From Paulownia fortunei (taxonomy: Eukaryota > Streptophyta > Magnoliopsida > Lamiales > Paulowniaceae), in NCBI GenBank assembly GCA_019321725.1, contig CM033116.1, positions 6,590,841 through 6,654,840 on the forward strand: DNA of 64,000 nt. The letters run 5' to 3'. A program made the position numbers and the translations under genes. The notes beneath the pieces were generated by a model. That model was given only the letters and a program-made list of their open reading frames with translations. It was not told where the DNA came from and made no database searches. Shown one piece after another: positions 36,818 through 50,407 of this stretch. Position 1 is the first letter of the stretch; each line of letters begins with the position of its first letter.

Positions 36818-37883
36818 ATGAATCATCTCCTAACATTATCAATTTCGCTCCATCAAGACGCCACAGGAAGAGGAAAAAGATGCGGTCTGATCAGAAAAAT
36901 CGAACCACTGTCAACTCCACTGCCCGTGCTCCATCCGCCGGTCAGATTTCGGTTTTCTTTTTTTCTCGGTTTTTTTTTATAGCTTTTCAATTTCTATTTT
37001 TCAATTTGTAGGGCTTGTCAGATTATTTCCGATGTAATACTAGTTTCTTGCTATTAGGGTTTCAATATTTTTTGTTTCATTTAGTGGATAGTGCCTATGC
37101 GTGTGATTGTTAATTAGTAAATGTAATTTTGATTTATAATGAGATTTTCTTAATTTGATTCGGTGAATCATGGTATTAGGTAGATTTGATTATCTGCTTG
37201 AATTTTTGAAAGAAAGATTTCCGCTCCGAATATGTGAGTGTGTACAAAAATTGATGTTTGAATTACCATACATAAAGACTTGCTTAAACACGAGATTGGA
37301 ATTTGTATGAACATTTGTGTCTATGTTTAATGATATGAATATCTTACTCTGAGATGTGGTTCGCGTGTTTTACCCTAAAGGGTTATACTAACTCTTAAAA
37401 TAGGCTCCTTATACTGGGAAGACGATTTACCTAATGGTCATACCTTTTTCAGTCAATATAATCAATTTTCTTTACTAAATCAGATTTAACACTGGAAAAA
37501 TATTATTTTTGGAGAATATTTTTCTTTCTTTGTCTTCTTGTCCGAGGAGGAGAGGGTTTAATATTAGTCTTGTAAACTGATGGTAGGGCTGTAGGGCTAT
37601 CTGTGTAAAAAAATCATTTGCGAATCAGTGATGGTCTTCAGCATGCAACTGCTTTACAACATTTTGCTTCACAGCACTTAGATACAGGCATTCAGCCTTA
37701 TCTATCTTGCGAATGATTGAAACAAATTTACGATTTATCTGCAGTTGACTCATTCAATTCACAATACAGGTAAGAAACTCTGTATGGCTAACAACGTAAA
37801 AAGGAAAAATGTGAAAATATAGAATGCAAATGGATATGATGGTTTAATTTATTCCTTACTATTCTATCTTGCAGAGGCTTTAG
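36818..37883 (+). promoter_or_regulatory. Overlapping upstream ORF of the 1,175-aa protein gene
   Basis: An ATG at 36,818 opens a frame that runs past the main ATG (36,880) in another phase. It crosses the exon 1/exon 2 junction (36,940/37,875) and stops at TAG 37,881-37,883, giving 43 codons. Its context is weak (TTTATGA), so ribosomes could scan past it. A shorter upstream ORF lies at 36,657-36,680 if transcription begins that far upstream. The transcription start was not determined. Confidence 0.5.
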
Positions 37884-40800
37884 AAAATGTTCTGGATTTA
37901 GCAGGCCCTTGTTTTGCATCTAACGATAGTAGCTGCTTCAAAGAGAATATCAATATAAACAAATTTGAAACCCCAAAGCTTTCTTTGGAGCCACTACGGA
38001 TGAAAAGGAAGAAAAATGGAGGGGGATATAATTTGCGGAAAAGCTTAGCATGGGATAGAGCCTTTTTCACTGAAGAAGGTGGTCACTTTTATTATATATC
38101 TGTTTTGTCTTTCATTGAATGTTGTTTCTTAAATGATATAAAATTGTATGTTCATTAGCAGTGAGGTAATAAATATGGCCTCTTTGTTCTCTCCACAGGT
38201 GTTTTGGATCCCCTAGAACTCTCTGTCATCAGTGGTGCATCTTGTAGAGAAGGATTGCCTTTCATCAATGAGGACACTTCAGGTTGTTCCCAGCTCCCTA
38301 TTAAACCTATAGATCTACAAAAACTCGAAAATACTCTACTAAAAGAACTGCAAGAAGAAGATTTGGGTAAAGAAAGAAAGAAGGATTGGTCATCCCCAGA
38401 GCTTCATTCATTTTCCTCTAGCTTTATGACATCTACTTCTCAGGTCAGTTTCATTGGGTCGTATTCCTTTTTTAGTGGAGGACATTGGTATCGAAGTAAT
38501 GGAAGGGTGGGCCTTTGATTGTTTTATTTCTCTGAAATAGGGTTTAATTAAGATGGGTACCCACTTATTACTTTTTCTTTAACCATGGCCTGCCCCTTTT
38601 TCAATCTCTTCTGCTTTTTTGCTTTCTAATTGTATTCTTATATTAAAATATTGATATTAATCAGTCAATTTAATTATTTGTTTGTGTGTAGCAATGAATA
38701 GTTTATTTAATATATTTAAATTTGCATGAATAGAAACAACATAACAAATATTAAGATTCAAAGGCTATAAAAGATGGAATAGTAAAAGAAAATCAATAAA
38801 ATACGATAATAAAAAAATTAAATCTTTTAACTTTTATATTATAGCAAATTTGCGACAAAAAAGGGGTACTAATATGGGTTTTTACTCAAGGGCAACAAAA
38901 TTTTGTTAGGAGGATTAACATTTGAGTAATTATTATTATTATTATTATTATTGGTTGGCTCTACAATCATTGGTCTCAAATGATTGAGGAGGAGCTCTCT
39001 ATGTTATAAGTTCACAATTGTGAATCAGTTCATGCAAAAGCAAGATAAGTGAATACTCATTTATGAGACAAGTACTAATTCTAAAAAATATTATAAAGTT
39101 ATATATATATATATATAATAAGATAAAATCTATATACTTCCAAGTATCTTTTAATTATATTTGTGAAGGTTTATTTGTTCAGTTTTTCCTTTAAAACCAA
39201 ATAAAAAAATCTAGTTAATCTTTCTAATGTTTATGATCTTTCAGACGTCACACAGAGTTCCAACTCGTGTTGGAAGCAAATCCGGGTCCAGATGTGGTGA
39301 CTGTCCTCGACCTTTACCTTCATCATCATATCCTTTGATTATAATGCAGTATAAATCTGAGTTAGATTTTTCTTAATTTCTACTCATTTCCCATTGTAAG
39401 TTTCAAATTGGATGACCCTTAATAATTTTGTACATTAAAAAGGCCGGCAAATGTAAACGTTGGCAAAGCTGCAGGCAAGGAATTAAAGCTGCCGAAAGTT
39501 CCTGGTTTAAAGCCAGACCTTAGTCCAATTTGTGCAACAACTAGGAGTACTATACTCAGAGCGAACTGTGTGAAGCACAACCAGATTACTCAACCAGGTA
39601 ATTGCTTAGTGATGGTTAAGTTATGCATCTCATTTGTGTTGAATTTGTTTTTCATGTTGAAACAGTTATGTTCTAGTTCAGTTTTTTGGCCCTAGCAGGT
39701 TACATCTGTATACTTTTGAAAATGGACCTCTGATTCAGTAATATCATGGACCTATTTTTTTATCAGAACCATGGCGGATAGAATGCCATTTATGTTATTT
39801 CTATGCAGATTTTAACATCCAGAGAAATGCAGGATTAAAGAGCTCCTCTAAAAGTCTCAAGAACACCCCAAATGCATCAAAAGCTAGTTCTCTGAGATCA
39901 GCCCATTATTCAGATGGAAATTCGGTAAGAACCTAACTGCTTTCTTTAAGAGCCAGTGAAGTTAAAAGTGTTCTAGCTAGTTATATTGTACTCATCAAGC
40001 CAAATTAGCTGACAACTTGGCAGCACTTTTGACCACTCAAATAGAACCAAGTATTTTGTCATTTTGCTGGATCACATCACTAGCAGTTTCTTAACTGTAG
40101 ATTTTACAGGGCAACTCATCTATCAGTATGAGTCCAGTACTGGTTGACAAAGCTGATAATTCAGGTTCAAAGATGATCTCAGATAATATGACTCCAGCCA
40201 GGCCAGTGAATTCATCTGATGGCCTGCATGAATCAACAACTTTTACAGCTGCCTTTTCTCGGAATGCTCATGTTAGTGGCAGGACTTTGCATCCATTGCA
40301 GAATCAAGCAATGAAACCATCGGGTTTGAGAATGCCGTCACCATCTTTATCATTTTTCAGTCAGGTATCATGACTTTGATTATCAAGTAGAGGTTTATAA
40401 GAAGATTAAAGAAGACTCTATGCTTCTTTACTAGTGTTAATGCTCTGATGCTGATGCAGCCTAAACCTTCAGTGTTCCGCGACTTGTCATTGAGAGGTGC
40501 AGAAATTGATGTTTGTGGGTCTCAGAAGCCTGGAAATTCGAGGTTGCGAGACAACTTGGGAAGAACACCCAAGACGGATAATAAAATCCCGGAGAGCACA
40601 ATTAGTAGTAGTAAGGCCACATGCTCCAGATCAGAACGTATGATGTCATCTCACGTCAGTGATGGTGAATTAATTAAACCAAACTTGGAGCGAAACCCTA
40701 TGCAGAAGGTGGCAGTGAAGGTCCTTTATGATGTTTTTCATTCTGACCCAATAGCAATAAGATTTTTGAAAACAATAGTTATGTTTTTGATGGACAGATT

Positions 40801-43800
40801 CAAGATCTTCCCAAGAAAAATAGAATCGCAAGGATATCTCATGAGGAGGCTGAGTTGCAGAAGATTGACATGCCCTCTCAAAGTGGAAGTCATGAACAAG
40901 CGATGGATGATAATTTTTTTGAGAAGGCCATCGATGGTTATCCAGTAAAGAATGAGTCATGCGGAAATGGATGGAGAAATTCAGAATTCAGATCAGAACC
41001 GGACTGTGCTATTCACGAATATGAAACAACAATTGATGAACCACCTAAAGAGAAAAATACATGCAATTTTTTGGTCTTGAATCATGGTGCTATTATTGGG
41101 ACACAATGTGAAGATGCACTTGATCATAGAGTGCAGAATTCTTTGACAATGCAGCGTGATTGGGAAGATACATGTAAGCCAAATTGTCATAAACCTGACA
41201 GGGAGCAAACTGACCCATTCAAATATTCTCTTGGTGAGACTGATAAGAGAATTGATAAAGATAAAATTGTTTTGAAGACAAGGGAAATAGCAAGTGAGCA
41301 ACTGGGCGTGTTACATCAGAATGGGAGTTGGTGCAGTGGAAGTGCAAGCATTGAATCTTTAGAACACAGGCGAGCCAAGGCTGAAAACTCACATTTGGTG
41401 TCCAAGCATCTACGTGCAGATCTGATAAAAGAAGCTGCTTTTATGGAGGTGTTGACTGATAATTTACTTGCGGGAGAGGCCCATATGCAGAATGCTGTAT
41501 TTGCTTCGACTGTTGGAGACTGTAAGAATAACATAAATTTAAGTTCAGAGGTTGGTGATAACACAAAACAATCTGGAAAAGATTTGGTGGTTCAAAATAT
41601 TTGTCTTAAAGTTGAAATGGAGTCACCAAGAAATGTCGAGTTGAATACAAGTGATAGGTTGTTGCCTGAGAAACAAATATGTCTTCAAAATTCTGAGCAA
41701 GAAAAAAATGTTGAGAAACATCTTTTTGTAGTTCCGGACAGAAAAGATGGAAACAAAGTGATTGACACTAAGATGGCATGCTCTCTCTCTCCGGGTAAAA
41801 TGCATGATTGCAACTTTGATAAAGACAAAATGATTGGACAACCTCTTATAATCACAGAGTTTAATTCTGTTGATAATTCCATGTCATCTGAAAGCCACAA
41901 TAATTTAACTAATACAACTTTCAATTCTGATGGCAAACACAAGGGCCACGCTAATGTTTTATTGAACGGTCCTGCAAACCGAAACTTGTCAAACAGTCTT
42001 CATTGGGACACTCGGAGAACGGAGATTGATGATTGCAGGTCATTTCCTGAAAGCAGGACTCATGAAGTGTCCCAGAAGAATACTTTTGGAAAGGTGACAA
42101 TGGCAGGGCCAATTGTACAGGATGGTCGTGCAAACAATTGGTTAACTTCCAGTATGCTAGTAAAGGAAAGTGAATCTGATATGGATAACCTTAGAAATGC
42201 ACAAGACTCAGGAACTGTGCTGGTGCAGTCACCAGAAAGCAATATATTGGATGAATGCTGCTTTAACAAATCAGAATGTTTGGCATTGCCTAGTGCTGAA
42301 TTTGTAGCTGAAAAACTTGCACATAGCAACGACGGATTGCATATTGAAAATTACTTGCTGACAAAAAGCCCTGCTGGTGTGTCATATGAAGATAATGCAT
42401 TGTGGAGTAATGAAGATTCTGTTACAGGACAAAACGAAATATACTTGAGCATTTTAAAAAGCTCCAGCGTTTCCGCAAAGGAATCACCTTTAAAACATGA
42501 AAGTTGCAATGATGCATATGGACCTGGGTGTCCTTTTGCGGATGCAATAACAGATTCTTCAAGAGTAAAACTTTTTTCTGACACCGGTAAGCGTGAAGTT
42601 TCTGAAGACACTAATAGTTCCTTCAGTTGTGTTCATCCTAAGTTGGACCATGTCAAAGTTGAGGCCTCATTAGCACCAAAGTAAGCGTTATTAGCACATC
42701 TTTTTTTCCTTCTTGCTTAATTTTGTATCTTCTCTGTAAAATTGTCCTGAATCCGTTTCTTTGAACTCCATTGTATTTCTTTGGTTGACAGCAATAAACA
42801 TGGGGATGGTCTTAATGAGAAAAGTTGCTCATTTGCTCTTCCCCAAAATGCTATTCCATTTTCTGATGAATGGTTGGCTGCCATTGAAGCTGCTGGAGAG
42901 GTAAGTTCATGCCTCAGCGTTGCAATGTGGCTCAAAAAGTTTAATTAAAACCACTTTTCTCTTTCAGACGGAGAAAACTGCATTTAGATAATCATTATTT
43001 GGGACATGATGCTAAATTGAGAATTTGAGAATCTTGGCTTTCTATTATATATTATAGAATGTTTCAATCTTGAAAAACTATTAGTACGAGACCTGGTAAA
43101 TGTTTTAAGAAATGAAACGCATGTTGGTAATTTTAAGGCTGTGGATGCTCAGAGAAGTTGGTTTGACTTTTTTGATGATGTTGGTCATCAGTCTGGTAAC
43201 CTCCATAGTCTGTTCCTGTTTCATAGTTTCCTTATCTGTGTTATATACATATTCTTTTCCTTGTATATATAGTTTATCCTCAATGATGATTCTATAATCA
43301 ATAAATTTATGGCATGAGATTTTCATTTAACTAAGTGATGTATGACCAAGAAAAGAATTACATCTATACTTGGAAAGAAAGTTTCTATTTTCTCTCACTT
43401 TTACTTTGTGGTATTTTGAGGTAAATTAGACTTTAAACATAGTTTTATTTTAGCATGTTAGTAACCATTAAAGAGTTGAACATAATGTAGTACAATGTGC
43501 GTACCAAAGACCAGCAGGACTTAAAAAAATGATAATGTGCACCACAAGCTAATCTCAGATGGGGAAAAATGCAATTCGAAAGTGATATTATGGATGTAAT
43601 TTGCTGTCAAATCAATGAATAGGTAATTTTTATGGGTAATAATTAATGCGAGTATAAATTGGATTAAAATGACAAAGATGTGATTCACTTCTAACTGGAT
43701 TAAAATTGGATTAAAATATCACATTATCATATTAATTCTCTACCCTCTTTATGGAAATAGAAATGTTGTACTTGCCAGCTTGATTATTTATTTTTACAAA

Positions 43801-45410
43801 GTAAACACAGTCTGTATCTATTTGAATATCTGCAATTTTCTCCCTCTGCCCACAAAAGATGTGTAGGACTCTAGATGGACTTTTCAACAAAATAAGAAAC
43901 GGTAAGTGTCTTTCTGTCTTTTCATTTTTCCAAATTTACCCTTCTTTTAAGGAGTTGGTATTGCACAACTTTGAAAAGTTAAGTGAAGTTTCAGTTGATA
44001 GTCGTAATATAGCTGAAAAAGAATTTGATTTGCATTTATATACACGAGGAGTGCATAATTGCCAGTTTTAATTTGCACTTTTGAGAATGTAAGCCACTTG
44101 AAAGATGGCAATATAAAACTGATTGATCAGATTTAAACAGAGGTTTAGGTCTATCCACCAAACCATTAGAGCTCTGTGTCTTTTGTCTTCTGCTATTTCT
44201 ACATACTTATTTTTGTGTAATAATTTGTTCTTACTTATTCTTGTATCAACCTAACAGTCATTTCCAGCAATTTTTTATATTGAATTTGCTTGCATCATTT
44301 GCAATTGGTTTCTGATTTAGTTGCCTGAGGTTTTTATGCTATTCATTGTCTATATTTAATTTGGCATGTAAAAATGTGAACATGAACTACCAACATGCAC
44401 ATGTATTCACATTTATTTACATTAGATCATCAAGACTCCCTCAAGCTTTATTCTTAGACTCCCTCAAGCTTTATTTTTCGATCTGCCATCGCATAAATTC
44501 ATCTTCGTGAAATGTGTTTATTGTTTTGCTGTTGTTGGTGCTGTTTGATTCTACCAATTAGATATCTTGTTTTAATTGATTAAACATGGAATTATTGACA
44601 GGATATCCTAACCAGGAAGAGTGGGGCGGTGCAAAATTCACCTCCTGACAAGTCTCTACCTGAGCCAAGCCCATGGTCTCCGGTATGCCTTGAGTTTTAT
44701 ATTACTCTGAAAGTTTATATGAGCTGTGCTACCTAATAGTATACATTACATTCATGCACGTATACATACTTGTTCGTTCTCTTTTTCAGCATCCTGTGAC
44801 TATTTAACCTTTAGTTTCTCATCCTTTTACATTTTTTTCGGGCGGTGCGCTATAAACTTTAATCAGATAAACCTTTGAGATGGTGTGTAAATTGTGCTGG
44901 ATATACAGTTCTTATATGCATATTACTCTTATTAGTTATCAGTATCCCTGAGAACCATGGGTTCAACTGTGTAGATATTTGCCAAAAAAAGGAAATGCCC
45001 GCCGAAAAAGGAAAAATTCTAAAAGATAACAGTGCCATCTTTCAAATTGTCCTTGGGGTTTAATTCACCTTTATATCTAGACATGCCCTTCCCTAATTTG
45101 AGACCTTTAGAGTAATCTAGCAACCCAAAAGGCTCTGCTCAGACTTCAGCCCTTTCAGTTAGCTATTCACAAAGGAAAAGCTATTTAATCAATAAGCAGC
45201 AATAGAAGCTTTGTACACTACGTGGAAAGGTGCCAGAAATGAAATGAATATAGCAATTAATTGCCATACGATCTTGTATTGCTATGATTTTTATTTTTCA
45301 TCTTTCGTGAATCATGTTTTATGATTTTTCAGGTCAAAAAGAAAAACAATCAGATCGGACCATTTGACTGTACGAAATTCACCAATATTGTCCCCTCTGA
45401 CTCTAACTAA
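36880..45410 (+). CDS. Uncharacterised plant protein, 1,175 aa, Ser/Asn-rich
   Basis: Twelve exons fit one frame: 36880-36940, 37875-38078, 38199-38443, 39245-39327, 39434-39597, 39809-39924, 40110-40364, 40460-40708, 40798-42680, 42792-42900, 44602-44682, 45333-45410. They total 3,528 bases. I do not recognise a named domain. The N-terminal part has a basic LRMKRKKNGG stretch, then NLRKSLAWDRAFFTEEGVLD, then a Ser/Lys-rich basic region with GKELKLPKVPGLKPDLSP. The 1,883-base exon 9 encodes a long acidic, Ser/Asn/Asp-rich and probably disordered part with no membrane segment. The C-terminal end (IPFSDEWLAAIEAAGEDILT, PPDKSLPEPSPWSP, NNQIGPFDC) looks like the most constrained part. A nuclear or cytoskeletal role is only a guess. 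Intron 4 is U12-type AT-AC. No stop or frameshift was seen. Confidence 0.85.
39328..39433 (+). other. U12-type AT-AC intron
   Basis: No GT donor fits here. Exon 4 ends TCATCATC at 39,327 and the intron begins ATATCCTTT, the minor-spliceosome donor consensus. A branch-site-like CCCTTAAT lies at 39,416-39,423, about 11 bases before a terminal AC at 39,432-39,433. Splicing there joins TC to A and keeps the frame (PSSS|LKRPANV). The intron is 106 bases long. Confidence 0.85.
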
Positions 45411-46850
45411 ATCATAAGGTTTGCCTGAAATTCATTGTTTTGATTGTAAGTTGTAACCCTCGGTACTGATCTAGAAACATTGTAGTACACACTTGGTTAC
45501 CACTATTGCTTTTTCACCAAGAATAAATCTTTCTGTTCACTGATCCAATTGGATAATTGAGATGCTATATGTTCTCTAACAAACAGTTGCACTTTGGTTT
45601 GTCGCAATGCTTCATTCCACTCTGAAACTCGAAGGTTAGGCATTTTTCTATTGTCGTGTGATCTTGACAATTACTTATGTACAATTTATTCTTTTTGGCT
45701 AAGTTTATGGACATCTGAACGAACTTCAATGCTCCATTGCACTTTCATGCTGGTTCTAGTCTCTACAACATTGTGGAGCTTAAAGCTGTTTAAGTGCCAT
45801 TATCTACTGCTGCTATGGTATGTGGTTCTCTCTTAGTTTGGTTTAGAGAACTGCTCATGCCAAGAGTATGGCTGCTGGTGGATTATGCCTCAATTAGCTA
45901 GGTCATAATTTTCCTCTTGATGCTAAAATACAGCATGTCTTTGTGCATACAAGATAGATGGCAAAATTCAGTGCTCGCAAGGTACAACAAATCCAGAAAA
46001 TATTATCTGGCTGGCTATTGTTCTGTTGCTTTTTGTATTAGATCAATCATAGGGTTGCTCCGAAAAAAGGCACTGCCAATACAAAGCAACAGCTGAAGTT
46101 GATGTGCTTTTCGGTGATCCTGGAAATTCTTGGTAATGCACTGCAACTTGTCCAGAAAAATCAAATGCTTCTTCTACATCAATAATAGACTGGTGTGGTA
46201 CTAGCCAGAAGACTGTCATGGGAACAGAAACATTGATTTGGTTTTGGATGACTCCACGAAACAGCCATGCTAAGTATGGTAAGGAAATTCGTATCTGTCA
46301 CGTTGCAGAGGTGTAAGAGGCCTTTGAGATAGTTCTTCCCAAAGGGGAACATCAGTGTATATCGTTATAAGACTCTCGGATTGAAGCAGCAGGGACTACC
46401 AAATGGGATCTAAGGTGACTGTTCATGTTTCTGGCCTGGAAAAGTGTACCACTCAGTTGGATGGCGATCAAGATGGACAAGAAAAAACTAGTCAATCGTA
46501 ATGGGAATGTGTTAATGAGGCATTGAGGTTTTTAAGATGTTCTGCTTATTTCACTGTAAGATTTCATGGATTTGAAGCGAAGGCATCTATCTAACTAGTG
46601 TCACCTTTGGTTCTCAGCGCTGTCCGATTCAAGTCCCTTCGAATGGAAGATCTGTGATAAAAATGGGTTGTGTGCTTTGAAATTTTTTTTGTACGTGCTT
46701 TGCAAATTTTTTCAACGAATGTTTGCGGATTTTAATTTACATGGCCCAAGATTGATTTGGTGATAATATTTTGCACTTTGTGGCTTGCTTGTGTTGAAGT
46801 GGGATTTTGCATTTTTATTTCAGTGTTGAGTCTTTAGTTTTCAAAATCTA
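45411..46850 (+). other. Probable 3' UTR and flank of the 1,175-aa protein gene
   Basis: The stretch has no long frame and is less AT-rich than the intergenic DNA beyond it, as expected for transcribed UTR. Splice-like words such as CGCAAG|GTACAA near 45,977-45,983 allow a 3' UTR intron, but this is not provable from the sequence. Confidence 0.4.
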
Positions 46851-48100
46851 AATTCTATGATGTACGGACTGGGAAATGACAGTTTGAATACAGTCAGCCA
46901 ATACAAATTGTCTATGTATAAATATACATACATATATATATATATATAAATTTGTGTATGCAATCATTAATGCATTTATAAAAATATCGGCGTGAATGCA
47001 TGGTATTGGATTTGTGTTAATATGATTTGTGGACTACGATGTTATAAAAAAATTAAAAAGCATACAACTTTAAAAAAAGAAATATTTAAGAAGAGAGCAA
47101 GTGAATTTAGAATAGGCAACACTAGTTTTTCAATTAATTTAAGAAATTTTTGATTTTGTATATTAATCTTTTATAACTTTTAAACTTCATAATTTGTTTT
47201 AGAAAGACCTTGTTTTGTTTGGAATGTGTTGTATGTGTCATCAAATGTGTTGGTTTTGTATTGAAGCTATATTGGAATTTTTTTTCTTTTCTATTTAATT
47301 TCTAAACAGGCCAAATAGTATATCATATATGTGTGTTTTTGTCCAGTGGTTGACACTAAATGGGATATTTTTTTTGAAATGTTTGTGCAAAGTAGCCTAA
47401 ATTTGATTGTTAATTATTTTAAATTATAATACGAGATGAATAACACTTAATATATCATGCACACACTAAACTAAAATTTGACACCTAATTATATGCTTCT
47501 TTTTTGTTTCATAATGACAATTAAGAAACTTTATTCTTTTCAAAAGTACCAATGTACATTAAAATCTAATATCATTAGAATTATTGTTCGTTTTATATTT
47601 TATTTAATCTTATTCATACTTAGTATTGTTCATATACATTTGAATTTGACCATAAAATTAATTACCAAAAAAAGAAATTGCTCATAAAATCTCTAATTTA
47701 ACCAAATTATACCAAAGCAATATTTACAAATGATTTCAAATTTTAGACATGCATAATCTCTTAGCTCACATATATGGAACTAGTTTATCAAACTTTACAT
47801 GCTAAAGATAATATAAGTATTTAATATAATATTTTTCAATAAGATTAAACTTAACATAAATACTAATAAAACTATTTAAAAATGCGGAATTAAAATATAA
47901 GAACAAACTGCCTTTAGCATAACTTCATATTATGATAATTAAATACGACTAATGATGGTACTTTCAGGTCGTTGAAACCTACATAGTTTTTCAAATATAA
48001 ATTAGAATAATAAGTGATCATAATTATCAAAGTTAATTAGTAAATAATAACTTATATAACACTTAAAATGATTATATTCCAAATAATTAAGATCCTATGC

Positions 48101-48395
48101 CTCCATCTTACAAATAATGCACTACGGGATGCAATTTTAAATATGATGGTTCTTACTATACTGGGGGATTTTGGTTGAATATTGGGTTGAGAACTCTGCC
48201 TCTATCTTACAAATAATATACTATGACACTCATTTTCAATAAAAAAATGCTACTTTGCCGTGGGACTTTGGTTTGGACTTGAGCATGCTTGGGTTGAGAA
48301 CTTTGCTTATGACTTAACAATAATGCAGTACCGCATCCATTTTTGAATATATACCCTACTATGCTATTGGATCGTGGTTGAATTTCAGTTAGGGC
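48101..48395. repeat. Three-copy diverged tandem repeat, about 100-bp unit
   Basis: Units begin near 48,101, 48,199 and 48,306. They share CATCTTACAAATAAT or its variant, a middle part with ACTATACTGG, CTTTGCCG or CTATGCTATTGG, and GATTTTGGTTGAAT-like and GGGTTGAGAACT words. The arrangement is a small minisatellite-like array. Confidence 0.6.
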
Positions 48396-48419
48396 TTCAT
48401 TCAGTAAAATCATGTAAAA

Positions 48420-49045
48420 TTAAATTAAAATTTCGAAATACTTATATCTCGTACTGAATATCAAATTGAAATAAATTAATTTGGTTTAGTAAATATCAAA
48501 ATTATTTTGATCGATTCGGAATAAATTTTGGTATACCAAAATTCTGTAAAAAAAAGAAAAAAGAAATAATTAAATATTTGGTACACAAATCATCAAACCG
48601 AACCAAATTGAACTTATTTCGATAATTATAAGAACAAATTTAAAAATAAAAATAAAAAAACTTCACTAATATAGACAACTAAACTTCATTTTCTTCTCAT
48701 TTATTCCTCAACAAGAAAATATGAATTTACTAGCTTCCAAATTTAACAACATGTATAATCACATAAATAAATAAATAACATCATTAAATGGTAATATTAG
48801 TCATTAGAGTGGTAATATTTCATTAAAATTAATTAAATAATTAATTACTAAAATATGTTTTAAAAAAAAATTCAATATTCGGTTCGGTACAGTATATCAG
48901 ACCAATATATCGATACCAAACCGAATACTAAAATAGTAAAAATCATACCGAATAATGAATTGAAATTTTTGGTTCGATTTCGATACGTACTGAATTTTCA
49001 ATATTGATATGGTTCACTCAATATACTGAGCTGTGTATACTCCTA
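48420..49045. repeat. hAT-like repeat rich in GGTTCGG/CCGAAT words
   Basis: Words such as ATTCGGTTCGGTACAG, ACCAAACCGAATAC and GGTTCGATTTCGATACG, with an end near 49,040 reading GTATACTCCTAAT, are typical of a common class of plant non-autonomous hAT-like elements. The left end and target duplication were not resolved. Confidence 0.45.
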
Positions 49046-50373
49046 ATTTCACCCACTTCAGGTGGTGTATTCTGTGTTTGTAGCCGTTCATTTTTTAATG
49101 AATTCATTTGAGAATATTGTTAAAACAATATTAGATTTTAAGTTTAGGATCGAATGCTTGCCATTAAGGCCAAAAATTATAACTTTTAGTAATTTTGCAA
49201 TTTAAATTTATAAACATACAACAGTCTAAATACTATATTTAATTGTGGCCCACTGCAATACAACCTAGCATTAGGGTTTACCTACATTTTACAACTTCAC
49301 ATTTTTTTTTGCCCACAAAAATCAAAGCATGTCTCACTAGAAGGTGAACATTTGTGTCACTCTCTATATTTTGGCATAGCCATAATCATTTTTTAGAATG
49401 ATGAATCATACATGGATATACACTTGGTGTAGTCAACGTCGTTGATTCTTAAAAAAATTCATATGTATGCTTTAGTATATATATACATACGTTTGACACA
49501 GTGCTTGATGAGGTTAAGAAAGTGATCTTCTAATTTCCATCATTGTCTTGAAACTTGTAATGGAAAATCATTAGTCACATTACACAGTCAACATATCTCA
49601 GGCACATTACCTAGGATTCTCGATTTGATTTTGGTTTCTTTATGTGGCCGATATTTTACTCATATAAAAATCGATATATACCCACATCATACATGCTAAT
49701 TCCCTTTGGAATTTGCACTTTGACTATAAGATATAAACTTTTAATTGCATTAAACCTTAAAATAAAAACTATTACATATAAAATATGTGTTAATTTTATT
49801 GACTTAGATGACACAAAAATATTTTTTTTTTTTGATTAAAGAACCTTTTTATTATAAAAAAATTATGTTCCACTCAGTACATATTTTTTAAAGTTCATAA
49901 ATTCTTAAATTTTATTCTAATCTTACATGGCCGCAACCTCACAAAAGACATATAGCCTATAGCCAATATCATTATATCTTTGACGTTATATGTATGATGG
50001 ATTGTAGCTTATAAGTATTACATATGTGGTACTTATAAATAGTATATAGGTTATGATTGAACTATCGTAGGATGTATTTATTAATATCTTTAATAATATT
50101 AAATTATTATTAGGCAATTGATCATGCGACGGGCACTGAGCTGCCCAAATATTAGGGATTCGTCTTATCAATCCCAATTTTTCATATTCATTGGTCTCAT
50201 GGTTTCGGTTCTTTACATGTAAAAGAACTCAAAGATATTATCTACATGCCACAATAATTCATCATTTTGACCAATTAAAAATTATTTAATTTTGAAATTA
50301 CTCTACTTACAAAATATAAATTGTTTTCAAAATTATTTTGCTATAACAAAATTAGAATTAATGACATAACATA

Positions 50374-50407
<34 letters not shown>

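Noticed and set aside
37747..37771. Possible 25-base exon ending AATACAG|GTAAG in the 1,175-aa protein gene
   Set aside because: Including it shifts the frame and gives a stop in the next exon; omitting it keeps all exons in phase.
40670..42935. Several minus-strand open frames under the large exon 9
   Set aside because: They are antisense shadows of a long coding exon.
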